From Methylothermaceae bacterium (lineage in GTDB: Bacteria; Pseudomonadota; Gammaproteobacteria; Methylococcales; Methylothermaceae): a DNA stretch of 64,000 nucleotides. The notes under the pieces were generated by a model. It searched no databases and had not been told where the DNA came from. It saw nothing but the letters and a program-made list of their open reading frames with translations. Shown here one piece after another: positions 29,384 to 36,784 of this stretch. Within the stretch, counting starts at the first letter, position 1; each line of letters starts with the position of its first letter. The translations under genes were made by a program, and so were the position numbers. The stretch spans positions 52,501-116,500 of the forward strand of contig JALSIB010000060.1 in assembly GCA_026981855.1 (NCBI GenBank), in the 5' to 3' direction.

Positions 29384-29548
29384 TTATTTTGCCTTCGCTT
29401 TTTCCTCGGCCCGGATTTCTTCCCAGGCTTCATACGCCACGGTAGAGGTTTCCCGCTTCTTGAGCAGAATGACGCCCACCACCACAGCGGCGATCAAAAC
29501 GCCGATGATCAACCAAAAATTGTCTTTTTCTTGAGTTTCGTCTGCCAT
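29384..29548 (-). CDS. 54-aa single-pass membrane protein (hypothetical)
   Basis: A small gene with ATG at 29548 and TAA at 29384. The protein starts MADETQEKDN, has one strong membrane helix (FWLIIGVLIAAVVVGVILL, residues 11-29), then KKRETS and an acidic/basic tail ending AEEKAKAK. taggaaa lies just before the start and a terminator follows the stop, so it looks like a real monocistronic gene. I do not recognise a family; the positive charge after the helix predicts the C terminus in the cytoplasm. The 235 bases between it and thiO hold no other convincing gene. Confidence 0.65.
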   Translation of the reverse strand: MADETQEKDNFWLIIGVLIAAVVVGVILLKKRETSTVAYEAWEEIRAEEKAKAK

Positions 29549-29783
29549 TTTCCTACCTCAACAGTCAGTTAGTTGTTATATCCCACGAATCGCGGGTTTC
29601 CAGATCGGTTACAATCTGGTTCCGTCGAAGCAATCGACGTAGTGAATTTTAAGCAAAAAACCGATCCTATGTCTATAGTCAAAACGTTCTTTGTCGATAC
29701 AGGCGCGTTCCGAAACCGCTTCCTGGAGCTTTCTCAACCCCGACATTCATCAATAACCCTATTGTAAACAGGAGATTACAGTT

Positions 29784-30872
29784 ATGGAGTGCATCATCGC
29801 GGGAGGTGGGATCAGCGGCCTTTTATCCGCCCGGGAACTGGTCGCTGCCGGGTGGAAGGTCAAGGTCGTCGAGCGTAATGTGGTCGGTGCCGAGGCATCG
29901 TGGGCCGGTGGTGGTATTCTGTCACCGCTGTATCCCTGGCGCCAACCTCTCGCAGTTCAGAGAATGTCCCGATGGAGCCAGCGTTTTTACCCCGATCTTG
30001 CCCAGTCCCTGAAAAACCATACCGGAATCGATCCCCAGTGGAATCGCTGTGGGCTTCTTTGGCTCGATTTGCCAGATCTGGAGACGGCCCTGGACTGGTG
30101 CAGACGAAACGGGATCGGTTGCCAAATACCGCGTGAGGAAGAAATCGAGGCGTTGCAACCGGGTCTTCACGTGCTCCGCGGCGGGCGACATCTTTGGATC
30201 GAGGGTATCGCCCAGATACGCAATCCAAGATTGTTGAAGGCCTTGCGGCGGGAGCTTGCGGCAAGCGGTGTGGAGATACTGGAACATCGAGCGGTGCTTG
30301 ATTGGCGGATACAGGGGGAAAGAATCACCGCCATGGTGACATCACAGGGAAACCTTCAGGGAGATTCGTTCCTGATCGCGGCCGGTGCCTGGTCGGAAAG
30401 GATAAGCCCCCAAGGTTATTGGCGGCCGCAAATTCGTCCAGTCAAGGGGCAAATGCTTCTGTTCAAGGCGGAACCCGGCGTTCTCACCGCCATGGTTCAA
30501 CGCGGCGAACATTACCTGATCCCGCGAATGGATGGCCGAATCCTGGTGGGCAGCACCGTCGAAGAAGCGGATTTCGACAAAAGACCCACCAAAGCGGCTT
30601 ATGAGAAATTGTATCGTTTTGCCGTGGAAACGCTTCCCCGGCTGGCCGACTATCCTCTGGAGCTTCACTGGGCCGGCATGAGACCTGCCGCCCCGGAAGG
30701 CGTACCGTATATCGGCCCTCATCCAAAGCTGAAAAATCTCTACTACGATTGCGGACATTTCCGCAATGGCGTGGTCATGGCACCGGCTGCGGCAAGGCTT
30801 TTGGCCGATCTGATACTGGCGCGAAATCCCATCCTGGATCCCGAACCGTATCTGCCGCGGCAACGACGCTGA
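29784..30872 (+). CDS. thiO: glycine oxidase ThiO
   Basis: A 362-aa FAD-dependent amino-acid oxidase of the DAO family; the ThiO group makes iminoglycine for the thiamin thiazole ring. FAD motif IIAGGGISGLLSARELVAAG (residues 4-23), GAEASWAGGGILSPLYPW and the C-terminal YYDCGHFRNGVVMAPAAARL. caggag lies 8 bases before the ATG. It is the last gene before dif; other thi genes are not in the window. Confidence 0.88.
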   Translation: MECIIAGGGISGLLSARELVAAGWKVKVVERNVVGAEASWAGGGILSPLYPWRQPLAVQRMSRWSQRFYPDLAQSLKNHTGIDPQWNRCGLLWLDLPDLETALDWCRRNGIGCQIPREEEIEALQPGLHVLRGGRHLWIEGIAQIRNPRLLKALRRELAASGVEILEHRAVLDWRIQGERITAMVTSQGNLQGDSFLIAAGAWSERISPQGYWRPQIRPVKGQMLLFKAEPGVLTAMVQRGEHYLIPRMDGRILVGSTVEEADFDKRPTKAAYEKLYRFAVETLPRLADYPLELHWAGMRPAAPEGVPYIGPHPKLKNLYYDCGHFRNGVVMAPAAARLLADLILARNPILDPEPYLPRQRR

Positions 30873-30911
30873 TCAAGCGTCATCCATGATGATATCCGGG
30901 ATATCGCCATA

Positions 30912-30939
30912 ACTTCGCATAATGTATATTATGTTAAAT
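30912..30939 (+). other. dif: chromosome dimer resolution site dif
   Basis: Twenty-eight bases: ACTT, then CGCATAATGTATATTATG, then TTAAAT. From position 5 to 28 it is identical to E. coli dif as I recall it; only the first four bases (ACTT against GGTG) in the XerC outer arm differ. The XerC arm, 6-bp centre and XerD arm are intact with the inverted CATAAT/ATTATG core. It lies in a short AT-rich intergenic gap between thiO and tus, as expected for a terminus site. Confidence 0.95.
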
Positions 30940-30962
30940 TTAAGATTATTTCCGCCGCCGCT

Positions 30963-31793
30963 TCAGTTGCAATAACGATGTCCCCTGATCGACGGCAGAA
31001 AAGCTTCCCGCTCGATTTTGACATCCGCCCTGGGCTTCCTGGGTTTGCGTTCGTCCGGGAACGCGGCCGAAACTTCCGGCAAGGCCTCTCCAGGATCGAG
31101 CGGTATCAATATAGCCAGGGCGGCACTGATCATTTTCCGGCTCACCTTCTTTTCCTTTCCTTCTCGCTCTATCCAACAAACGTTGGCTTTGATATGAGGC
31201 TTTAGATCCTGCACGATGGCGATGGGCTCGTCTCTTGGATGCCGCTGCAGAAGCTCCAGTTGCTTCTGGTAGCCGATCGAGGGCTCTTCTCCGGCAAGCC
31301 TGAGCAATCTTTGCAAGGCTTCCTGGCGGGATATTTTCTTGATCGACCGTGTCGCTCCCCAGGTGAAACGAACCGAGTCCGGCTTTTTCAGCAGAATGGG
31401 AAGATGCCGGTACGACTGCTTGAAATGCAGCCTGGGATAACCGAGCTCCGCCATGAGGTTTCTTGCCCTCTGGGGATCTTTGCGGTTGACCTGCAATACC
31501 GCCTGCTTGAATTCGTCACGGTAAAGATTGGTCGCCGCAGCCAGTTTGATCAGCCTCCCCGAGGCACCGACGATACCTGGGCAGATATCGGTTTCCCTGC
31601 CGTCCCGCTCGTCCTGGAACTGGAGTCGTTCCAGCACTTCGACCAGTTTTCTCCGGGCCGCTTCATCGTGGTAGGTTTTTTTTCCCAGATCGAATACCCA
31701 GGCAGATCGTCTCTCCTGCAAGATCTGGATTGTCAACTGGTCCAGTGAGGATCTCAGTTTTTTGAACGAGATGGTAAGTTTTTGGGTATTCAT
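30963..31793 (-). CDS. tus: Tus-like DNA replication terminus site-binding protein
   Basis: A 276-aa protein, against about 309 aa for E. coli Tus. Residues 138-163 (PDSVRFTWGATRSIKK, then ISRQEALQRL) match the E. coli PATLRFGWANKHIIKN, then LHRDEVLAQL block at about 10 of 26 positions, from memory. YRHLPILL (128-135) matches YRTLTVLH. The C-terminal part (VCWIEREGKEKKVSRKM then AALAILI) matches the Tus VWYKG-QKQV and LIALI strands. It is strongly basic. I chose ATG 31793 because the frame above it is antisense to the fnr gene. It sits 23 bases from dif, with a Ter-like site 16 bases upstream of its start, the same arrangement as E. coli tus/TerB. No good Shine-Dalgarno site is seen, so expression may be low. 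Confidence 0.87.
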   Translation of the reverse strand: MNTQKLTISFKKLRSSLDQLTIQILQERRSAWVFDLGKKTYHDEAARRKLVEVLERLQFQDERDGRETDICPGIVGASGRLIKLAAATNLYRDEFKQAVLQVNRKDPQRARNLMAELGYPRLHFKQSYRHLPILLKKPDSVRFTWGATRSIKKISRQEALQRLLRLAGEEPSIGYQKQLELLQRHPRDEPIAIVQDLKPHIKANVCWIEREGKEKKVSRKMISAALAILIPLDPGEALPEVSAAFPDERKPRKPRADVKIEREAFLPSIRGHRYCN

Positions 31794-31795
31794 TT

Positions 31796-31824
31796 TTGAA
31801 AAAGTGAAAAATAACGGTATAAAT
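31796..31824 (+). promoter_or_regulatory. possible rightward promoter toward fnr-type gene, overlapping Ter site
   Basis: TTGAAA (31796-31801), a 16-base gap and TATAAAT (31818-31824). The -10 lies inside the Ter-like site, so bound Tus would cover it. The Ter motif itself contains TATAA, so part of the match is built in. Confidence 0.45.
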
Positions 31825-31836
31825 ATGGTACAGCAA
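31808..31836 (-). promoter_or_regulatory. possible tus promoter, overlapping Ter site
   Basis: Read leftward: TTGCTG (31836-31831), 17 bases, TATTTT (31813-31808). The spacer contains most of the Ter-like site. The predicted RNA start would be only about 8 bases before the ATG, which makes this placement tentative. Confidence 0.35.
31809..31822 (+). other. Ter-like site R1 (one change) in tus/fnr divergent region
   Basis: It reads AAATAACGGTATAA on the plus strand, 870 bases right of dif. It differs from the other five copies only at the second base (A for G), the position that aligns with G-C(6) of E. coli Ter. It is the only copy outside coding sequence and is suited to autoregulation. Confidence 0.7.
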
Positions 31837-31910
31837 TATTTAGGAGTTTCCGACTTAAATAGTCGTGTATCATTTGTCGCAGTGCTCAATGATGGTTTGA
31901 CAGGACGCCA

Positions 31911-32633
31911 ATGACTCCCATGCAACCCGAATTGCAGGTCACTTGCCACAACTGTGGTTTCAACAGCGTATGCTTTCCCCGTGGCCTGTCCAAGGATGAA
32001 ATCAATCAGCTTGAAGACGTGGTGCAGCGCCGCAAAGTGTTGCACAAAGGAGAGTTTCTTTTCCGCAACGGGGATGCCTTCCAGGGCTTGATTGCCATCA
32101 AGTCGGGGATGGCCAAGTTGGTCTTTCACAACGAACAGGGCGAAGAGCACATCGTTCAGATCCTGCTGCCCGGGGAGATTCTGGGGTTTGGAGCGATCGC
32201 CGAACAACGTCATCACTGTTCCGCCATCGCCCTCGATACCCTGAGTTACTGCGAACTGCCGGCGGATCAGCTGCATCGGATCTGCTTCCGCATCCCTACC
32301 CTGCTGGACGAAATCCTGCGTCATGCCAGCGACGCCATTGGTAACCAGAGAACCCAGACCCTCTATATCAAAAAGCCCGCGGAGCAGCGCCTGGCCGCTT
32401 TCCTGCTGGATCTTTCCCAGCGATACGCCTATCGGGGGTTTTCCAGCGACCACTTTTCCATCGGTTTCACCAGGCAGGAACTGGGGAATTACCTCGACCT
32501 GGCCCTGGCCACCGTCAGCCGGACCCTCAAGCAATTCGAAAAGAACGGGTGGCTGGAAGTCCGCGGAAAGTGGATCCGGATACGGGACCGGCAACCTCTG
32601 GAAACGCTCGTTTCCGGCAATCAGTCACAATAG
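31911..32633 (+). CDS. fnr: FNR/Anr-type oxygen-responsive transcription regulator
   Basis: A 240-aa Crp/Fnr-family activator. The N-terminal cysteines C-x2-C-x5-C (CHNCGFNSVC) and a fourth Cys in RHHCSAIALD match the [4Fe-4S] ligands of FNR. A cyclic-nucleotide-binding-like beta barrel is followed by the helix-turn-helix FTRQELGNYLDLALATVSRT, with recognition residues E--S-R typical of TTGAT boxes. Start ATG 31911 has acagga 6 bases before it. It is divergent from tus and shares a 117-base control region that includes Ter site R1. Confidence 0.92.
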   Translation: MTPMQPELQVTCHNCGFNSVCFPRGLSKDEINQLEDVVQRRKVLHKGEFLFRNGDAFQGLIAIKSGMAKLVFHNEQGEEHIVQILLPGEILGFGAIAEQRHHCSAIALDTLSYCELPADQLHRICFRIPTLLDEILRHASDAIGNQRTQTLYIKKPAEQRLAAFLLDLSQRYAYRGFSSDHFSIGFTRQELGNYLDLALATVSRTLKQFEKNGWLEVRGKWIRIRDRQPLETLVSGNQSQ

Positions 32634-32651
32634 CATGTCCGTTCGCGGAAT

Positions 32652-33419
32652 CTAGTGCTTGATTCCCACCCCGCGATGCAACAGCCACCAGGCGATTCCC
32701 CCCAATCCCATGATCATCGCCCCGACCAGCAGGAACGCGGTATCGACAGCTACGTCGGCGATTCCCAGAAAGCCGAAGCGGAACGCGTTGATCATGTAGA
32801 GAATCGGGTTGAAAAGCGACAGGGTGTGCCAGGTTGGTGGCAGCAGTTTCACCGAATAGAACACTCCACCCAAATACACCAAAGGGGTGAGAATGAAATT
32901 GGGGACAATCGAAATGTCGTCGAAACTGTTGGCGAAGGTGGCGTTGATGAGACCGGCCAGGGAGAACAGGAGCGAAGTCAGGACCGCCATGACGACCGCC
33001 AGCGCTGGATGGGAGATGTGGGGATGGGTGAACAACAGCGCCACGCCCAACACCATGGCGCCGATCAACAATCCCCGGAACATTCCCCCCGTCACGTAAC
33101 CTGCCAGAATCACCCAGCTGGGCATGGGTGCGATCAATACCTCCTCGATGTGACGCTGGAATTTGGCGGAAAAGAAAGAGGACACGACATTGGCGTAAGA
33201 GTGGTTGATCACCGCCATCAGCACGATGCCGGGCACGATGTAGTCCATATAATGAACCCCGCCCATGGGCCCGATGCGTGGTCCCATCAAAGCGCCGAAG
33301 ATCAGGAAATACAGCGAGGTCGTGACCAGTGGCGGCAGCAAGGTCTGTGGCCAGATACGCAGAAAGCGGTGAATTTCCCTGCCGGCCAGGGTACGGTAAG
33401 CAATCCAGTACTGCAACAT
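32652..33419 (-). CDS. ABC-2 type transporter permease
   Basis: A 255-aa membrane protein with six predicted helices of the ABC-2 (YadH/NodJ) type; conserved GGVHYMDYIVPGIVLM and FILTPLVYLGGVFYSVKLLP. It follows its ATPase by 1 base, making a two-gene exporter. The substrate cannot be told from sequence; relatives export polysaccharides or small molecules. Confidence 0.88.
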   Translation of the reverse strand: MLQYWIAYRTLAGREIHRFLRIWPQTLLPPLVTTSLYFLIFGALMGPRIGPMGGVHYMDYIVPGIVLMAVINHSYANVVSSFFSAKFQRHIEEVLIAPMPSWVILAGYVTGGMFRGLLIGAMVLGVALLFTHPHISHPALAVVMAVLTSLLFSLAGLINATFANSFDDISIVPNFILTPLVYLGGVFYSVKLLPPTWHTLSLFNPILYMINAFRFGFLGIADVAVDTAFLLVGAMIMGLGGIAWWLLHRGVGIKH

Positions 33420-33420
33420 C

Positions 33421-34353
33421 TCAGGCGACTCGTTCCAGATCCCCGGAGCCCCGCACCCGCTGCAGAAACAGCTGCTCCAGACGGTTGCTGCGGGGACGGA
33501 GATTGACGACCTCGATCCCGTGGCCGGAAAGGGCGTTGAACAGCTCGTTCAAACCGGATTGTCTGGGAACCGCCACCGACCAGGTGTGATCGTCCAGCGC
33601 CTCGATCCGGTATCCGGCAATGTCGGGCACCCTGGATGAGGGGTGACGGAGGTCGAGAAAATATTCGCTGTATTCCAGTTTGTCCAGTAACCGGGACATC
33701 GAAGTGGATTCAACGATACGGCCATGATCGATGATGGCGACGTTGCGGCACAATTGTTCGGCTTCCTCCAGATAATGGGTGGTCAGGATGATGGTGGTTC
33801 CCTCCCCGTTGAGTCTGCGCAGGAAATCCCACATTGAACGGCGGACTTCAAGATCCACCCCCGCCGTGGGTTCGTCGAGAATCAGCAGCCTTGGCGAATG
33901 GACCAGCGCTCTTGCTATCATCAGGCGCCGTTTCATGCCGCCGGAAAGATAGCGGGAAACCTGGTTCCGCCGGTCCCACAATTCCAGTTGTCTGAGGACG
34001 GTTTCCATCCGCTTTCTGGCGGCCCGTCTGGGCACACCGTAGAATCCCGCCTGGTTGAGGACGATGTTTCCAACCTTCTCGAACTGGTTGAAGTTGATTT
34101 CCTGTGGCACCAACCCAAGGCAGCGTTTGGCCAGTACCCAGTCGCGGTCGAGATCATGGCCACACACCTCCACCGTTCCCGAACTCTTTCTGACCAGGGA
34201 AGTCACAATGCCGATAGTGGTGGACTTCCCGGCCCCGTTGGGACCCAGCAGGGCGAAAAAATCCCCCTCCCCGACCGTCAGATCGATCCCCTTCAGGGCC
34301 TCGAAGCCGTTTCCATAAATCTTGCGGAGATTGCGTAATTTGAGTGCGGACAT
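33421..34353 (-). CDS. ABC transporter ATP-binding protein (YadG-like)
   Basis: A 310-aa ATPase: Walker A LLGPNGAGKSTTIGIV, signature YLSGGMKRRLMIARAL, Walker B LLILDEPTAGVDLEVRRSMW and a C-terminal domain of about 70 residues typical of ABC-2 exporters. It is the first gene of the exporter pair, divergent from the HtrA gene. Confidence 0.93.
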   Translation of the reverse strand: MSALKLRNLRKIYGNGFEALKGIDLTVGEGDFFALLGPNGAGKSTTIGIVTSLVRKSSGTVEVCGHDLDRDWVLAKRCLGLVPQEINFNQFEKVGNIVLNQAGFYGVPRRAARKRMETVLRQLELWDRRNQVSRYLSGGMKRRLMIARALVHSPRLLILDEPTAGVDLEVRRSMWDFLRRLNGEGTTIILTTHYLEEAEQLCRNVAIIDHGRIVESTSMSRLLDKLEYSEYFLDLRHPSSRVPDIAGYRIEALDDHTWSVAVPRQSGLNELFNALSGHGIEVVNLRPRSNRLEQLFLQRVRGSGDLERVA

Positions 34354-34505
34354 GAGGTGGCGAACGGCCGACTATGTGGCAACGAAACCGATATTGTAGC
34401 AGAATAGCCACAGCCCCTGACCGGCCGACAGGGTCGATCCTTTCCCGTTTTCCCGGGAACGAAAAGTCAGAGGTTTCCCATTGCTTAACTTCCCATAAGG
34501 ATCTC

Positions 34506-35933
34506 ATGATGAATTTGACTCGAAGTGGTCTCTGGTTACGTGTCTTGATATTGACAGGCCTGCTGATTCCCAAAGTTCAGGCGGATATCATTCCCTGGTT
34601 GAAAGGCCTCGGTGGGCAAAACAAGGACGCCCAAAGCTTGTCTTCCCCTCAGGAAGCACCGGTACCCTCGTTGGCGCCCATGCTCAAGAACGTGTTGCCG
34701 GCTGTGGTCAACATCGCCGCCTCCGGCAAAGTGGTGGTTCAGGACAACCCTTTGCTCAACGATCCCTTCTTTCGCTATTTCTTCCGCGGCATGCCCCCGG
34801 TTCCGCGTGAACGCCGCACCCAAAGCGTGGGCTCAGGGGTCATCGTGGACAGTGACGACGGCTATATCCTGACCAATCATCATGTGGTCAAGAACGCGGA
34901 GATCATCTATGTGGTCCTCAAGGACAAACGCCGCCTGAAGGCCAAGCTGGTGGGTTCGGATCCGGCGACCGACATCGCCGTTTTGAAAGTGGAACCCGAT
35001 CACCTGACGGCATTGCCGATGGCGGATTCCGACACGCTCCAGGTGGGTGATTTCGTGGTCGCCATCGGCAACCCCTTCGGGCTCGGGCAAACGGTCACCT
35101 CCGGAATCGTCAGCGCCCTGGGAAGAACGGGGCTGGGCATAGAAGGATACGAAAACTTCATCCAGACGGACGCCTCCATCAATCCCGGAAACTCCGGTGG
35201 CGCCTTGATCGATCTCAGGGGGCGCCTGGTGGGAATCAACACCGCCATCGTGGCCCCTTCCGGTGGCAACGTCGGAATCGGTTTCGCCATCCCCGTGAAC
35301 ATGGCGCGGGGGGTGATGGAACAGATCGTCGAGCACGGATCGGTCAAACGAGGCATGCTGGGGGTCCAGGTCCAGGATCTCACGCCCGAGTTGGCCAATG
35401 CCATGGGGCTGAAGACCACGGAAGGGGCGCTCATCGCAGCGGTGACCAAAGGCAGTGCCGCCGAAAAAGCCGGTATCCAGGCGGGTGATGTGGTCGTCGG
35501 CTTCGATGGCAAAAAAGTCAGAAACTCGGCCCAGTTGAGAAATCTGGTCGGCCTCAAACGAGTGGGCGACAAGGCCAGGATCGAACTGATTCGCAACGGC
35601 AAGCGCCTCACGGTGACTGCCACCATCGCCAAGGCGGGACCGGGCGGGATGGTATCGGGGGAAATCCCTTTGCTGGAGGGCGCCAGTTTTTCCGCCATTC
35701 CGTCCAATCATCCTCTTTACGGAAAGGTCAAAGGGGTGATGGTGGCCGCGATCGAACTTGGCAGCCCGGCCTGGCAGGCGGGGTTACGCGAGGGAGATGT
35801 CATCGTCTCGGTCAACCGCAAGCCGGTCCAGTCGGTGGACGAGTTCCTCAAAATTGCCAGCAAGTCCCCCAACCGGTTGCTGCTTCGTATCCAGCGCGGT
35901 AACTTCTCCTTGTTCCTGGTCCTGGAAAAGTAA
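34506..35933 (+). CDS. DegQ/HtrA-type periplasmic serine protease
   Basis: A 475-aa protein with a signal peptide (WLRVLILTGLLIPKVQA), a trypsin-like domain with His (LTNHHVVKNA), Asp (DPATDIAVLKVE) and Ser (NPGNSGGALIDL), then two PDZ domains (about residues 280-370 and 390-470). This matches DegP/DegQ quality-control proteases. Start ATG 34506 has aagga 6 bases before it; ATG 34509 is also possible. Confidence 0.93.
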   Translation: MMNLTRSGLWLRVLILTGLLIPKVQADIIPWLKGLGGQNKDAQSLSSPQEAPVPSLAPMLKNVLPAVVNIAASGKVVVQDNPLLNDPFFRYFFRGMPPVPRERRTQSVGSGVIVDSDDGYILTNHHVVKNAEIIYVVLKDKRRLKAKLVGSDPATDIAVLKVEPDHLTALPMADSDTLQVGDFVVAIGNPFGLGQTVTSGIVSALGRTGLGIEGYENFIQTDASINPGNSGGALIDLRGRLVGINTAIVAPSGGNVGIGFAIPVNMARGVMEQIVEHGSVKRGMLGVQVQDLTPELANAMGLKTTEGALIAAVTKGSAAEKAGIQAGDVVVGFDGKKVRNSAQLRNLVGLKRVGDKARIELIRNGKRLTVTATIAKAGPGGMVSGEIPLLEGASFSAIPSNHPLYGKVKGVMVAAIELGSPAWQAGLREGDVIVSVNRKPVQSVDEFLKIASKSPNRLLLRIQRGNFSLFLVLEK

Positions 35934-35954
35934 CCTTTCAACCAAATCGAAAGC

Positions 35955-35978
35955 GCCCCCCGGTGGTTTGCCGGGGGC
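35955..35978 (+). terminator. GC-rich stem-loop after HtrA gene
   Basis: GCCCCCCGG pairs with CCGGGGGC with one bulged C. No T run follows, so it may be an mRNA 3' stabiliser rather than an intrinsic terminator. Confidence 0.4.
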
Positions 35979-36081
35979 ATCGCGCGCCAATGGATGCATC
36001 AATTGTGGGAGTTTCCCGGTCTGATCGACACCACTGGTGTTAGAATAATACGGAACAATTGTCATTGTACCCCGCGCTTCC

Positions 36082-36768
36082 ATGAAACTTCCTGCCAAAC
36101 CCGCCCCCCGAATGGGTATTTCCCGTCGCTTGGGACGCTTCCTGGTGGGGCGTTGCAGAAAGGTCTATTATCGTTTGGCGGAATCGACCACCGGGGCCCA
36201 CAAACGAGACTTTCTGGTCACCCGGGTCGAGGACGCCCGCTCGGGACTGGAAGACACCAAAGAACAATTCCAGAGCGCTCTGGAGCAATTCGGGGCGTTG
36301 GTGGAATTCGACGGCGGAAATCTCGGTAGCCTTTATCACGCTTTGAAAAGGGAATTCGACCGCAGCGAGCGACTGGCCAACGCGGTTCACACCCACATCG
36401 ACACCATCGAGGAGCTGGCCCAGGCTCTGTTCGTGGAGTGGGAGATGGAGCTGGATCTTTACACCAATCGCAGCCTCAGGGCCAAAAGCCGGCAAAAGCT
36501 CAAACTGACCCAGCGCCATTATCAGAACCTCATCAAAGCGATGCGCAAGGCCGAAAGCCGCATCGATCCGGTTCTTGGCGCCTTCCGCGATCAAGTGCTG
36601 TTTCTCAAACACAATCTCAACGCCCAGGCTATCGCCGCGTTGCAGCACGAACTGGTCAGCGTCAGCAACGACATCGCCGCCATGATCCAGGTGATGGAAC
36701 ATTCCATTCTCCAGGCGGACCAATTCATCCGCACTCTGGAAGAACCCAGAGCCCTTCCAAAAAAGTAA
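36082..36768 (+). CDS. DUF2959 family protein
   Basis: A 228-aa, almost wholly helical protein of the DUF2959 family. Family blocks seen: VEDARSGLEDTKEQFQSALE, FGALVEFDGGNLGSLYHAL and FRDQVLFLKHNLNAQAIAAL. The highly charged heptad pattern implies coiled coils. The function of the family is unknown. It lies 16 bases before a pair of large GTPase genes, so it may be a partner or scaffold for them. Confidence 0.75.
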   Translation: MKLPAKPAPRMGISRRLGRFLVGRCRKVYYRLAESTTGAHKRDFLVTRVEDARSGLEDTKEQFQSALEQFGALVEFDGGNLGSLYHALKREFDRSERLANAVHTHIDTIEELAQALFVEWEMELDLYTNRSLRAKSRQKLKLTQRHYQNLIKAMRKAESRIDPVLGAFRDQVLFLKHNLNAQAIAALQHELVSVSNDIAAMIQVMEHSILQADQFIRTLEEPRALPKK

Positions 36769-36784
36769 GCGGAATTTCATCGTT

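Noticed and set aside
29573..29767. 64-codon open frame before thiO
   Set aside because: TTG start, no ribosome site, no recognisable protein features; more likely the thiO leader region.
30910..30939. Resemblance of the dif region to loxP
   Set aside because: Shared bases (ATAACTTCG, ATGTAT) reflect tyrosine-recombinase sites in general; the match to dif is far better and no phage genes are near.
30963..32594. 543-codon open frame on the minus strand
   Set aside because: The upper half is antisense to the fnr-type gene and shows no family features; the real tus-like gene starts at 31793.
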